Positions 12,447 to 23,935 of a DNA stretch of 64,000 nucleotides are shown here, piece after piece (position 1 is the first letter of the stretch; every line of letters starts with the position of its first letter). The notes beneath the pieces are model-generated. The model was not told where the DNA came from and searched no databases. It worked only from the letters and a program-made list of their open reading frames with translations. A program made the translations under genes and the position numbers. Source of the DNA: Arachis hypogaea (lineage: Eukaryota; Streptophyta; Magnoliopsida; Fabales; Fabaceae); contig NC_092050.1 of the NCBI RefSeq assembly GCF_003086295.3, positions 148,372,699 to 148,436,698 of the forward strand, written 5' to 3'.

Positions 12447-12745
12447 ATTGTAATAGTTTTAGTAGATTTATGATTATTTTGAATTTGGATGTGCTGACTA
12501 TGTAGGTTGGTTTAGATTGTTATATGACTGTTATTTGGTGCATCGAGATATAGACTCGGTTTTAAAAATAGATTTTGAACTTTACAGTAGGTATTGCAGT
12601 ATTTATTGTTGGTTTATGATTGCCAAAAAAGGTCATGGATATTATTAAAGGTTAATCCGAAAAATAGCAAAGGTACAAACAAATTTATTATGAAATATTG
12701 AAATGTGTTCCCGCTATAGTAGCAGGCAGGAGGCGGGATGCCTCG

Positions 12746-13021
12746 TTAAAACTCCTCTAATAAAAAACCCAGAGTGGGAAAAAAATTGGAGTAGAAAAAA
12801 AGTACATCCACAAACCTCCCTTTTAGTTTACTTAGTTGTAAATTGTAATACATCTTCAATGAGGACACATTCCATGTTCCACATACATTGGATTCTTCTA
12901 AAGCTTCCAGTTTGTAATCCCCCTTGCCAAGCACTTGTCTAACCCAGAGAGGGCCTTTCCATGTGGCTGCAAGCTTTCCTTGTCCCCTTAGTTTCCTTGC
13001 CTCTTTAGTTTTTTTAAGCAC
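12746..13021 (-). pseudogene. Gypsy-Tat integrase C-terminal fragment, copy A
   Basis: Reading the minus strand, GKLAATWKGPLWVRQVLGKG, YKLEALE and GTWNVSSLKMYY match the C-terminal integrase region that ends Tat-type polyproteins (GKL..NWEGPY.V..VLG.GAYKL). Confidence 0.85.
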
Positions 13022-13670
13022 AAGGTCGTGAATTCAAAAATAAGGGTTTGACTCCTTAATTGTACTTTTTTGGATGAAGAGTTATATCGACCGTTGTCAC
13101 AATAATGCAATGTCTCTGCCCTCCTCAATTGTATCCAACTCTGATCGTCTTAAGGAAAAGAAAAGATTGTTGACCCGAGTTATGGATTTGGAAGCCTCAT
13201 TATCTACCAAAAAAAATGAGGTATACGAGGTTTTTACTCAAGGATTTGATCGTGCAGTATTACAAATTAAGACTTTGCTCCCCGAGGTTGATGTTACCGC
13301 GATGGACATTATGAAGGTCGTCATAAATGGCAAATTGGTTGATAATGGGGTACTAGAAGAGGGGGGATTGACGATAATGTTTTGAGCAACAAAATGATTG
13401 AATTGTAATAGCTTTAGTAGATTTATGATTATTTTGAATTTGGATGTGTTGACTACGTAGGTCGGTTTAGATTGTTATATGATTGTTATTTGGTGCATCG
13501 AGATATAGACTCGGTTTTAAAAATGGATGTTTGAACTTTGTAGTAGGTATTGCACTATGTATTGTTGGTTTATGATTGCTATGATTTTCAAAAAGGGTCA
13601 TGGATATTATTGAAGGTTAATCCAAAAAACAGCAAAGGTACAAACAATTTCTTTTATGAATGTGTTCCTG

Positions 13671-13889
13671 CTATAATAGCAGGTGAGATGCGTAATGCCT
13701 CGTTAAAATCCCTCTAATAAAAAACCCAGGGTGGGGAAAAATTGGAGTAGGAAAAAAGTACATCCGCAAACCTTTTAGTTTGCTTAGTTGTAATACATCT
13801 TCAATGAGGACGCATTCCATGTTCCACATACATTGGATTCGTCTAAAGCTTCCAGTTTGTAAGCCCCTTGTCGAGCACTTGTCTAACAC
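13671..13889 (-). pseudogene. Gypsy-Tat integrase C-terminal fragment, copy B
   Basis: This is the duplicated counterpart of copy A in the second tandem unit, with frameshifts. The upstream GKLTTTWEGPL-like residues are in another frame. Confidence 0.7.
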
Positions 13890-14031
13890 GGAGAGGGCCT
13901 TCCCATGTGGTTGTAAGCTTTCCTTGTCCTCTTGGTTTCCTTGCCTCTTCGGTTTTTCTAATCACGTGGTCATGAGGTCGGAAATAGGAGGTTGACTCCT
14001 CGATTGTACTTGTTTTGGACAAAGAGTTATA

Positions 14032-15191
14032 TCAACCGTAGTCGCAATAATGCAATGTCTCTGTCATCCTCAATTGTATCCAACTTTGATCGTCTTTTGT
14101 TGTTATTATCGTCATTGTTGTAATTGTCGATTCTAAGAGATTTTTTGATATCTCTATAGGGAGCATTTCCTTTGCTCCATAGACCAGTCGAAAAGGTGTT
14201 TTTTTTGTTGTAGAATTTATGGTGGTGTTATAACCCCATAGCACCTTTGAGATCATGTCGGCCTAGAGTCCTTTGGCCTCATCTAATTTTTTGCAAAGAG
14301 CCTGTAAAAGTATTTTGTTAGCAACTTCTACGAGCCCATCAGTCTAAGGAGAAGTGGTGTTGTATATGAAATTGTTGTAAAAATGTTGCTATGTTTTCAT
14401 CAGTAAATTGTCTACCGTTGTCTATAACTATTTCTCTAGGTAATCCATAACGGCATATAATGTATTTTCAAATAAATGGTTGTACCTTGTGTGAGGTTAT
14501 TCTGGCGAAGAGTTGTTCTCTGATCCATTTAGAAAAATAATCGATCACTATAAGTAAAAAATTTTACCTGCTCGGCTACTACTGGAAATGGTATGAGAAT
14601 ATCTTGCCCCCACTTTTGAAAAGGTTAGCTTACCTCCAAGGTATGCAGGAGCTCGTCTGGTTGATGTATTATTATAGAGAGTGTTTTTGACATTGATCGC
14701 ACTGTTTGACTTTGATGATGCAGTCTCTCTTGATTGTGGGCCAATAATAGCCCGCCCTTAGAATTTTGGATGCTAGAGTTCTTCCTCCTAATTGATTTCC
14801 ACATACTCCTTCATGTGTTTCTCATATTGCTAGGTTAGCTTCCTTTTTCCTTAGACATTTTAGTAGGGGTCTTGAGAAACCACATTTATATAGTGTCATC
14901 GATAAGTGTAAACAAACATGCTCAGTGCTTGAAGAGTTTCCTGTCTCATACACTTGGTGGTAGGGCTCTTGTTTTAAGGTATACAATGTAAGGTGTCCTC
15001 CAATCTGCATCCTGTGAAATTGCAAAGATAGACATGGAGCTGATACTAAACTCAGCTAAAGTTAGTTGTAAAAGTGTGGAAGCATGTGTTGTCTCCCTTG
15101 TTGTTGCGAGTTTTGATAGAATATTAGTTCTACTATTGTCTTTCCTAAGTATGTAAATCATCTCAAAAGTTTTGAATTTGAAAGTAAGCAT
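14032..15191 (-). pseudogene. Gypsy-Tat integrase zinc region and core, broken
   Basis: The minus strand shows pol pieces in order. First is FEMIYILRKDNSRTNILSKL (15191-15070), then DWRTPYIVYLK. Next are SMTLYKCGFSRPLLKCL and an HHCC-like stretch with CDQC-type residues near 14720. Last is VLWGYNTTINSTTKKTPFRL (14250-14180), the late integrase core (consensus VLWAYRTT...TGESPF). Stops and shifts separate them. Confidence 0.78.
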
Positions 15192-15201
15192 TTTACCAAT
15201 G

Positions 15202-15540
15202 TTAAGTATTGCTCAAAGAGAGGATCTCAGACTTGGTATTTCCCTGCTGGACTACTAACAAAGAATCATAGTGTATTAAGATATGGTGAGCATCTAATTC
15301 ACAAGCTAACCTTAGGCCGGCTAACAAAACTTCGTACTCAACCTGGTTGTTACTTGCCAAGAACGAGAATTGGAAGGACTGTTCGAGGATGTAACCATCG
15401 TCATTTTCTAATATTATCACAGCACTGCATCCCTCTGTGTTGGAAGCTCCATCTACATGAAGTGTCCATTTTAAAGGTGTTTGCAATGTCTCCGATGTTG
15501 TGAATTCTGTAATGAAGTTGGCCAGAAATTGCAACTTCAA
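15202..15540 (-). pseudogene. Gypsy-Tat RNase H fragment
   Basis: An open stretch of 112 codons carries the RNase H fold: LKWTLHVDGASNTEG (first Asp), NNQVEYEVLLAGLRLA (Glu) and HYDSLLVVQQ (Asp). It is preceded by a linker LQFLANFITEF (consensus ALADFI.E). Upstream, gag, protease and RT are absent. Confidence 0.87.
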
Positions 15541-15885
15541 CGCCTTCTGGATTGATATTAGATGTCAAATTTCGACAATTTGATTGACCATTTTATCACT
15601 AGTCCTGCCAACTCTGGTCTTGTTAATACTTGCTGTAGGGTTGGTCAATTCTGACTATAATGGCGTGACTCTGGAAGTAATGGTGGAGCTGCGCGAGCTG
15701 TTATGAGCAGAGCTAACGATAGTTTTTCTAGCTTGGGTATCTAAGCTCGCCGCTTGCAAGCTTTTACTGATAAAATAGATCAGATGTTGCTTTTTATCTA
15801 TTTTTGTGACAAGGACAGAGCTAACAACATAAGTAGAAATAGAAAGATAAACAACTTAACATATGGGTCTTCAGTAGGTGCCAAA

Positions 15886-16301
15886 TGTTTCGTGTTGTTT
15901 AGAGCCTTTGAGGTATAGCTCGGCCACGAGAGCGATAACTCACCTTGAGCCGATCCTTCCGTCTAGAATGCGCTCTGAACTTCTCTGAACACCAGGCGAA
16001 CGGGATACCTGAAAAAATGATTCTGAGACAAATCAATAAAAGAATCAATAAATTATTATTATCGAATGAATATTCGAGCTTATAGTGATTTGTTGAGTTG
16101 TGTTTTATGATTTATCTTTTCTCTGTGTGTGTTTGGATATATAATTGTAAAATTAATGTTATTTTGAGTGGCTTGCGCTTTATCAGGCGCCAAATTATTG
16201 GCGTAATTGGAGAGTGGACTTTGGATAAACGTTATCTACCTAGAATTGGTTTTCAAATTATACTGAGTTACCAAGCTAACAAGCTTATAGGAAAGGGATC
16301 A
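15886..16301 (-). repeat. Gypsy-Tat 5' LTR (right)
   Basis: On the plus strand it starts TGTTTCGTGTTG and ends AAAGGGATCA. The sequence just left of it (TAGGTGCCA) is, on the minus strand, a TGGCACCTA site that could be the PBS. Confidence 0.8.
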
Positions 16302-16444
16302 ATTCTTATTAATCTCTTTTTCCTAGCTTTTTAAGGAATAAATTAAGACAATATGATATTATGTCATAACTTTAATAAAATTATTGAAAAAATTATTAGT
16401 TTAATGTACAGTAAAAAACTAAACATACATGAAAAAGCATAGAG

Positions 16445-16566
16445 TAATTTTTATGTGAAGATAACAATTAAGACTATTAGATAATTTAACATACTTAATT
16501 AAATTACTTAATATAACCTGTGTTTATATTTTAATTATTATTTTCACATTAAGATTACTTTAATCA
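16445..16566. mobile_element. MITE, diverged
   Basis: An inverted-repeat unit has ends GTAATTTTTATGTGAAGAT and the complement of ATTATTTTCACATTAAGATTAC. It is the same family as 16981-17098. Confidence 0.5.
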
Positions 16567-16980
16567 TTTTTATGCAGAGAGTAACCACCTTTTTCACTCT
16601 CATATTTCTCATTGATTTATTTTCCTCCACAACAAAATGTAAATTTTATACACATAAAATAAGCAGGGAGATATAATGTTTGTCATTCTTTCTGGTCACT
16701 TTTCTACTTCAGTGTTTCCTTCGAAGCCAGATTCATTAAAGTTTATAAAAGATTGTGCTTGTTCTTGTAGCAAATTGTGTTTGAAACAAAGATTTTTCAA
16801 TTTGTTCGTAAATTGTGGTTTAGACCGAATGTACATTGTTTAAACTTTAAAGTCATAATTCTAAATCCTAAATTCTAAACAAAATCAAAATATAATATAT
16901 ATCTATCTTATTTTCAGATAAGAGGCAAAAATAAACTTACTCTAGATTGTTTAAGGACGTAGGAAATAAAATATTAGAGA

Positions 16981-17098
16981 TGGTTATTTTTATGTAAAAT
17001 TAATAGTTAAAAATTATTAAATAATTTAATATATTTAATTAAATTATTATCTAATAATTCTCAATTATCAACTTCACATAAAAATAATTAGATGTGAG
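16981..17098. mobile_element. MITE with TTATTTTTATGT ends
   Basis: The inverted repeat pairs GGTTATTTTTATGTAAAATT on the left with TTCACATAAAAATAATTAG on the right around an AT-rich centre. From memory it resembles a very common legume MITE ending in GTGAAGTTGATAATTGAGA-type arms. Confidence 0.6.
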
Positions 17099-17568
17099 TT
17101 AACAAAAAAGAAAAATGAATATATCGTCAAGTAAATAATGATCGCGAAACTTCGGAAGCTTTACAAATTTTTTTTATAGATATTGTAAATGCCTTATGTT
17201 TCAACTTTCAACAGATCCTAAAGTTAGGTGGTGTACTTGCAGTTCCACAGAAGATAAACTTTCACAAACGTTACTGGGTCGAGTCGAAAACCATAATAAG
17301 ACCCAAAAAATTTAAAAAAGAAAACCATAATCAGCACTACAAAAATGAATTGCTATAACGAGTGGGTAACCAGTAGATTATGCACACGTAAAAAAAGATT
17401 CGAACCCCAAGCAGTGATTGGAAATTTTGTATTATCACCAAAACTATATTCTTCCAAACAAACACTAAGTTCTACATGCTATTGCACATAAATGAATATT
17501 ACACTTGACATCAGAACCTAAAACATCCAATACTTGTTTATCTGATGAATCCATATGATACCAAATTA

Positions 17569-20500
17569 TCAGCTTCTGCTGGGTCTACTTATATCCCCTG
17601 GGATCATGCTTATGCTTGAATCAATCGTTGATAGGAGTTGTGGCATTGACATGCCTCCAGAGACGACAATTTCTGCAATTTTGAAACAAATTCCAAGTTC
17701 ACCTTAGCATATGTTAAAACTAGTGATTGAATTAGATCATCATTATTTTATTTAATGGCGGTAGGATTAAGGGCTTGTTTGGGTTGAGTTTCTAAAAAAA
17801 AGTATCTTTTTTCAAATTATCTTTTTTCAAAAGATTTTAGAAAAATAAAAGTAATTTTATGTTTGAATATCTCATGCAAAAAGTATTTTTTTATCTATCA
17901 ATACTATTTGGATACAACAATATAAAAGTACTTTTTGTTTATTTATCATGTGAAGAACATCTTTTTTTAAAGAAAAAAAAATATAAATTGTAGCTTCTCA
18001 AAAAAGGTTTTTTTTTTTTTCATTTTTCTAATACTTTTTACTTTTACTACTAGAAATTTGCCAAACATACTAAAAGATGGAAAAAGATATCTTCTTAACT
18101 TAATAGCATCCAAACAAACACTAAGACGAAAGTTCAATAGTCTTGATTTTTAAAAGATCAAATTAATTTTTGACAAATCAAAAATGAAAGAATTATCATA
18201 ACCCTACAAGGTTGCATGTTGAAAACAGGGTTAAACAAACAACAAATAAGTTTTATCTCACCCACATGGAGTTGAATACATGGCTTAGACAATGTCATGT
18301 TAAAAATCACATTTACATTTTGAAGATGGGAAAAATCAGTATTACATGATTAATACTATATTGTAGGTCTGAAACAACAAATAGTATGAAACAAAAAAGA
18401 AATCCGAAAGTGACAACCTATTATGCCATTGAGCATACACACAAAAGGTCATCTCCCAAAAGAAAAAGGCATACATGAAAATGTTTTTCCCTCTGCAACT
18501 GAAAGTACATAAGATAATGTAACAAATGATAGTTTCAAATGATAGTTTTATAACCTAATGCCATGTTAGAAAAAGTATGGAAGCAATATGTGACTGAGTG
18601 TATTTTTTACTAATAGTACTCATTTAATCCCTATCTTTAGTTAACCCCCAAATATTCCAAGGCCAAAACCCAATTTGCTCCAATTTGGAGGAATCATAAA
18701 GTAGATGGAGGCCCTGGCGAGGAGACTCGGAAAGATTATTTATATTCACAATATTTACGAAGTTCACTCTGAATAAATAAGTTTACTTGAGCTTACCTAT
18801 TCCTTCACGAACTGATAAGTTTGGCCTGATGACATCATTGGTATTGACAAGAAATATATCACCAATATAAAGATGGTTTGTTGGAACATAGACACAGTAT
18901 AGCTCTTCATCTCCAGAGTAGTTCTGCAAAAGTTTAGTTAAAGAAACAATCAATTTCAACAGGTAATATTGTGTGAAACCTCAGAAAAAAAAAGGTGATT
19001 TTTTATTATTGATAATAAACCAGTCTTACCAAAGTAATACAACCATAATGAAATTTTTGCAATTAGTAACTGTATATGGCTTACAAAACACAGAACAATA
19101 ACCCAAAACAATAATTTGCAACTGACAAGAATAATGGATGTATGGTATGGCAATGATAAGGAGCAGTGATAACTGTCGCAGCCATCGAATGACTTCTTTT
19201 TTATATTTGATGGTCAAAAAGTAAAATACAAACACATATATTCACAAGTGTTAGCTATTCATGTTCAATATGATTCACAAAAAAATGATTAAGTGATCCT
19301 GTATATCATAAAAGCAATACATTGATTACCATAGGATATAACTGTGAAGCAACAAAAAATCTAACTATCCCATACAGAATGACACAGCATAATCAACAAA
19401 TAACTAAACAGTATTATGTGCACTAGAATATTAAAGTAGTAGCAGCAAGGCATACATACAATACTCCAAGTCAAGCATTAGTAAAAATCTTTTATAAACC
19501 TGAAGAACAACAGAAGAGGTGATGAATCCAAACGCATATTCCCCAACACGTGGATGCCGAATGATGGCTACTTCTTTGAAGGCTTGTGTATTTTGATCTG
19601 TGAGAATACATGCATCAACAATTTATTTTTTTGGGATTGAATACATGTAGACTAAGATGTTGTCAAACACATACCCGGTGAAATAGCAGCGCTGATCTGC
19701 TTGGAGGCATTATAAATATGACGAACAAGTGGCATTCGCTTGATGAACCACTCCCCAAGGCCGAGGACAGATGCACCCACCCATGAGGACATGAAAACGC
19801 CAACCAGGAAGATGAAAGTTATGGAAGTTATGAATCCCAGACCTGAAGAAAAAGTATTAATATCGACGTGTTAAAAAGGTAGGGAAACAACAGCTAATGA
19901 TAAATCTATATCCAATATATGCAATTGAAGTACAATAGAAGAGAAGAACTCACCAAAAATATCAATTCCAAGTTGAGCATAGATTGGAGAGAAAAATCCA
20001 TCCACAAAATGAATAAACCACCATGTTATATAGAATGTGATTGCAATTGGAAAGAGAATGACACTGCAAAGTAACTAACAGTGAGCTATCACCAATTCAC
20101 CATAAGAAATAAAGGATCTCTTGAATTTGAAAAGACCAGAGCAACAACTGGTCCTAATAAAATAAGGCAACCATGAAGCAGAAATGTAACTCTTGCAAAG
20201 TGCAAACGTTATATATATATACAAACAGAGTGGTCAGTGTTAGAAAAGATAACATTCTTTGTAGCACATATTCCACATAGAATTAGAATAATCTTTTTTT
20301 TCTTGGTTACAAGAGAGCATATAGTGTCACGATTAATAACATATAAATGATCTTTTTTCACATTACCTTATCTTTTCAAAACAGGCATTTAAGATAGTAA
20401 CAAGATTATTACATGTTTCAGCTGTAATTATCTAGGACACAGTTGTAAGGGATCATAAATTACTTGGTTAAAAAAGTTATTTGAAGATTTATGGTTTAGA

Positions 20501-21736
20501 ACTCAAATTTTTCATTTCAACATAATTTCTTAGTAAATAAACTGCATCACAAAAGGTGTAATGATTAGCATACTAAATATTCTCCTAAATACTAAATGAA
20601 GTAGATACTAACAACATTTACACCAAGATGGGCGTAGGAATAAAATATGCACAAACAATTCTAGAAAATACATTAATGTTTTAGAGAATGTAAAACATGC
20701 AAAAAGATGTTTGTCCTGAAAAATAAAACAACAATTATATGTTTGAATACATAACATATTGTTTGAATAGAAGAGATTGAATTGAAGAAAGAATTGCGCA
20801 CCATCCAGTCATGAACTTGTGGGATGCCCAGCTCCTAATAACTTTGTAAAATGTCTACAAAATTGAACAAACAACAAACAGCAATCTGTCAAAGAAAGAA
20901 TAGTTAGAAGGCACAAAATTCTTGCATGCAAGTAAAACAGAGATAACTCTACTTTTAGTATTCAAAGCCATGAAGAAGTAAGAAAATTCTCCCAATGTAA
21001 GTGATTCCATGTATACAAATCTAGATGAGAGCACACCCCCTGCCCCATTCTCAATTTACGGGTGACAATGAGTGTCCCATTATAACCAGCACTTCCTGCT
21101 TCCTTTTCTTACTATTTTAGCAATCCATCTTTCTTATTTTCCCTTTTTTCCTGGAACAAGCTAGATATATTATGAAATAAAAAAAGATGGTTTATCTATA
21201 TTGAAACCAACATTGCTATCAATTTCTCAAACCAAGCTATAATGTCATAAGATAGCACGAGCTCAGTCATGCATTGCAAATCAAACTGAAATGATCATCC
21301 ATCGCAATATATCTTCTGATTCCAGCTCCTACCCCATTCTTGATTCCTTCAGCATTCACAAGCAGCACCCCAAGAAAACATAACTAATCCCAATCTAGTC
21401 AAAGGAAGCTTCAACATTCAATCTCCAATTGCAACAAATTCAACCATAATTCCGGATAAATCAAATCAAGAACGGAATAAAGAAAATAAAGAACAACAAC
21501 AATGACAATGATTCCACTATTTGAATCAATCATTTGAAAGGAAAACCTAATTGAGATGAACAAGGAGAGGGATGAATGACCTCGCGACCGGAATGGTGTT
21601 GGGAGGAGGAGGAAGAGGAAGGCTTGGAGGATGTTGCGGCGTCTTCGGCGTCGGGGGAATCGCCGACGGGGATGAGAAGCTCTCGATCTCTGTCTCTAGG
21701 TACCATCGCCATTGGAGGTGATCTCTCGTCGCCCAT
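17569..21736 (-). CDS. COV1/LCV1: COV1 / LIKE-COV family membrane protein (DUF502)
   Basis: This is an intact gene for a CONTINUOUS VASCULAR RING / LIKE-COV protein. In Arabidopsis, COV1 restrains vascular differentiation in the stem; the family consists of membrane proteins reported in the Golgi/TGN. Exons by splice sites and frame: 21581-21736, 20802-20854, 19954-20063, 19675-19842, 19500-19597, 18797-18923, 17569-17672. They sum to 816 bp, 271 aa plus stop, with all phases consistent. It starts MGDERSPPMAM and RDRELLIPV, has a Ser-rich stretch, then FYKVIRSWASHKFMTG. Two hydrophobic segments follow (VILFPIAITFYITWWFIHF; ITSITFIFLVGVFMSSWVG). GEWFIKRMPLVRHIYNASKQ, EVAIIRHPRVGEYAFGF, VYVPTNHLYIGDIF and VIRPNLSVREGIEIVVSGGM are near-diagnostic. 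COV1 and LCV1 cannot be told apart by eye. The first donor (GAG|GTCATT) is weak but keeps frame. Confidence 0.93.
17771..18123. mobile_element. hAT-like MITE in the last intron of the COV gene
   Basis: The ends are inverted: GGGCTTGTTTGGGTTGAG on the left, and CATCCAAACAAACACTAAG on the right. The interior is A/T-tract rich. The unit lies in intron 17673-18796, away from the splice sites. A decayed relative is at 38490-38785. Confidence 0.65.
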
Positions 21737-22483
21737 TTAGCAGCTTCAAAAACGCAGAAACAAATAACTTCTTTTTAATTCTCTCTCTCTCTCACACACT
21801 CACTCCCTTTTGCCGCCACCGTCACCGCCACCGCCACCGCCCTGTGGTGTATGTCCGTCGGAGAATCCGAAGAAACTCTTCAAAACAAAACACCAATGCC
21901 AATGGGTCTTCCCCTTCCCCCTCTCTCTTTTTTCTCTTTCTATATTTTTTTTGATAAATTAAGTTTAAGTGTTTAATTACCACTTAAATAGTTTCATCTG
22001 TAGCATTATAAAATATATATACTACTCTTCCGTTTTACCAAAAGAACTACACACAATAACATGATAATATGAAGCTCTTCTGTCTAGAAATTTAATTTAA
22101 TGGATTTATTATTGGTTTGGTCTTCTAATCCTGTTTGATGTGATTAAGCTCATAAATAAATGGAAGCTAGTTTGTATATATGGTATAGTATGTACCGTTC
22201 TGGGCTATGAAAGGATGCATGTGTTTTTCTATTTATTTTTCTTTTTTGAATAAAAACCAAATTGAATATTAAAGAATTTTATATTGATCATTTTGATTTT
22301 TAGCAATTCTTTATTATTTAAAAAATTCTTCAGATGGATTTTTCTTGAAAAAATAATTATTTTATAATAATATTTTTATCTAACAAGTTGCCAAAAAGAT
22401 ATTTTTATCTAATTTTACCAACACGGTCAACATTAAACAAACTAATTTGTGACAAAAATGATTTTTCAACACTCTTATAGCAA
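21737..22483. other. COV promoter and 5' UTR region, then AT-rich intergenic
   Basis: Directly upstream of the COV start (minus strand) lie a CT-rich tract (21781-21808) and CCACCG repeats (about 21815-21840), typical of a plant 5' UTR. Beyond 21960 the DNA is AT-rich with no gene seen. Confidence 0.5.
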
Positions 22484-22961
22484 TAAAATTTAGAAAAAGT
22501 ACGAGGAGTTAATGTATGTTTTATACAATGTATACAATGAGATTAAATTGAAATTAGAATTAAATTAGAGGCAATTAATTAATTTTGAATAGTTTCCAAT
22601 TTAAAATTTGAATCAAATCATGATTCCGTCAATTATGGAATCAAATTAGGATTACCTAATTAAATTAGAGACAAGTAATTAATTTTGAGTAGTTTTCAAT
22701 TAAAATTTGAATCAAATTATGATTCCCGTCAGTTATGGAATCAAATTAGAATTATTTCCCTCTTTCAATACGGTGTGAACTTCTTCTCTCACTCTCTTCT
22801 CGAAGCGAAAATCGGTACAATGCCGCCACGGTTACCAACTGCCGTTGCGCCAACACTCTTTTGCATGAATTTGCAAAATAGTTACAACTTACACCTTACC
22901 ACAAGAAATTGCATATGGAAGTTGTTTCGACTGTTGATATTTAAGTTTTTCTTCATTGTAG

Positions 22962-23126
22962 CTTCTTATGCGAGAGTGGCTACATGTACTTGCACTTTTG
23001 GCAGGATTAATTTCTATCAAGACATTGATCATAACAGCAATCGGTCCTTGTGTTGGGCTTAGTTTGCAAGAAAATATGAGAATAGGATTGCTTCTATCCC
23101 AAGGAGGCGAGTTTGAATTCGTTGTT
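22962..23126 (+). pseudogene. Captured exon of a KEA3-like K+/H+ antiporter
   Basis: Fifty-five codons read cleanly after a splice-like TTCATTGTAG. The peptide includes MREWLHVLALLAGLISIKTL, ITAIGPCVGLSLQENMR and IGLLLSQGGEFEFVV. It matches what I recall of the CPA2 antiporter KEA3 (IKTLIITAIGPRVGL.LQES.R.G.LLSQGGEF.FVV). The flanking intron-like sequence came with it. No other KEA exon follows, so it is a fragment. CPA2/KEA assignment is firm; KEA3 within it is likely. Confidence 0.78.
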
Positions 23127-23429
23127 GACGTCTAGCGTCTCCGTCGCAGTCGGTTTGTGCCTTGTTTCCGTCGCCGGATGTTCACTTTCTCTATGAACGT
23201 GGATGGTTATTCTTAAGTGCTTAGTTATAGACAATGATTACTGGTTATGACTTATCTGACTATCATAGTTTCAAAATATTTTTTTACACGATCATTTGGT
23301 TGGTAGCTAGTCATTTTATAAGGTAAGTACGTTGTTATTTATACACGTTCACATTGGATGTTCGTTTTTGTATGATTTTGGATGTTCACTTTCTCAGTTT
23401 TCGTAAATGTTTATTTTTCGAGTAATTCA

Positions 23430-23740
23430 ATAAGACCCAGGCAGCAGGCTGGCGCTGGGATGACGCGAGCGCGGGGGGTTCGGGGCTGCAACTCACGTCG
23501 GCGACACTGACAGTTGCAGGTCACGGATGTTCGGCCATGTGAGGAGTGACAGAGGTTTTTCCGGCGAGGGCGTTGGCGCGAGGAAGCGGAGCGCGACAGT
23601 TCCGGTCGGCAAGAATAGAGGCTACACGTCGCGCAGAAACAAAGCGGTGGGATGCAGGTTGCTGCGCACACGGCAGGGCGACGGAGAAAGGGGGATTTTT
23701 CTACCGAACAAACAATGGAGTTTTTTAGGGGGTAGGTAAC
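23430..23740. other. GC-rich insert of unknown origin inside the Pack-MULE
   Basis: This stretch is far richer in G+C than its surroundings and opens short frames on both strands, none of a family I recognise. It is probably another captured host fragment. Confidence 0.4.
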
Positions 23741-23935
23741 GATGGGTGATGAAAGGTTAATGTGAAAGAATTTGGAGTAAATTGGGGGTAGATATCATAA
23801 AACTAAATAGGCAACTAGAAATTAGAGATAATGATGTTTAATTTACATTATTAATACATATTGGGTCAAATAAACAGTTCATTATACATATTGTATAAAT
23901 ATCTTATTGTCTCTCTAGTGGGACTCTAAAATTTA

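Larger units (their letters stand above)
12228..14096. repeat. Tandem duplication of about 0.93 kb inside Gypsy-Tat
   Basis: Unit A (about 12228-13151) and unit B (13152-14096) are collinear. Both begin in the coiled-coil end of the antisense ORF, run through its 3' flank and the C-terminal integrase on the other strand, and end with CAATTGTATCCAACT.TGATCGTCTT. By eye they are about 85-90 percent identical. Confidence 0.85.
9795..16301 (-). mobile_element. Tat-like Ty3/gypsy retrotransposon, internally deleted (Gypsy-Tat)
   Basis: Related terminal repeats (9795-10142 and 15886-16301) flank minus-strand pol pieces in the order RNase H, integrase zinc region, integrase core, C-terminal integrase. 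A plus-strand gene lies between the pol end and the 3' LTR (left side). That layout, with an antisense ORF, is known for the plant Tat lineage. Gag, protease and RT are missing: the leader passes straight into the RNase H linker near 15540. A PBS-like site abuts the right LTR and a PPT-like CCCCCAAGCTTGGCCC abuts the left one (plus strand). No clean TSD is visible (CTTTT versus ATTCT). Confidence 0.85.
16302..17568. other. Intergenic, 3' side of the COV gene, with two MITE-like units
   Basis: No gene seen. Apart from the two inverted-repeat elements listed separately, the sequence is AT-rich. The stretch 17340-17568 probably includes the COV 3' UTR. Confidence 0.5.
22493..23926. mobile_element. 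Mutator-like non-autonomous element carrying host gene fragments (Pack-MULE type)
   Basis: The element is 1,434 bp and is flanked by a perfect 9-bp direct repeat TAAAATTTA (22484-22492 and 23927-23935), the size typical of Mutator elements. Its ends are imperfect inverted repeats: GAAAAAGTACGAGGAGTTAA and, on the other strand, GAGTCCCACTAGAGAGACAA. Both are followed by TTTATACAAT.TGTATA.AATGA. There is no transposase. Inside are a direct repeat of about 105 bp (around 22555-22645 and 22660-22755), a KEA exon (22962-23126) and a GC-rich block (23430-23740). Confidence 0.85.

Noticed and set aside
9790..16306. A target-site duplication for the Tat-like element
   Set aside because: CTTTT and ATTCT do not match; the ends may be a few bases off or one end rearranged, so no TSD is claimed.
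22685..23062. 125-codon frame as a gene
   Set aside because: It overlaps the KEA exon in a different frame; the KEA reading explains the conserved part.
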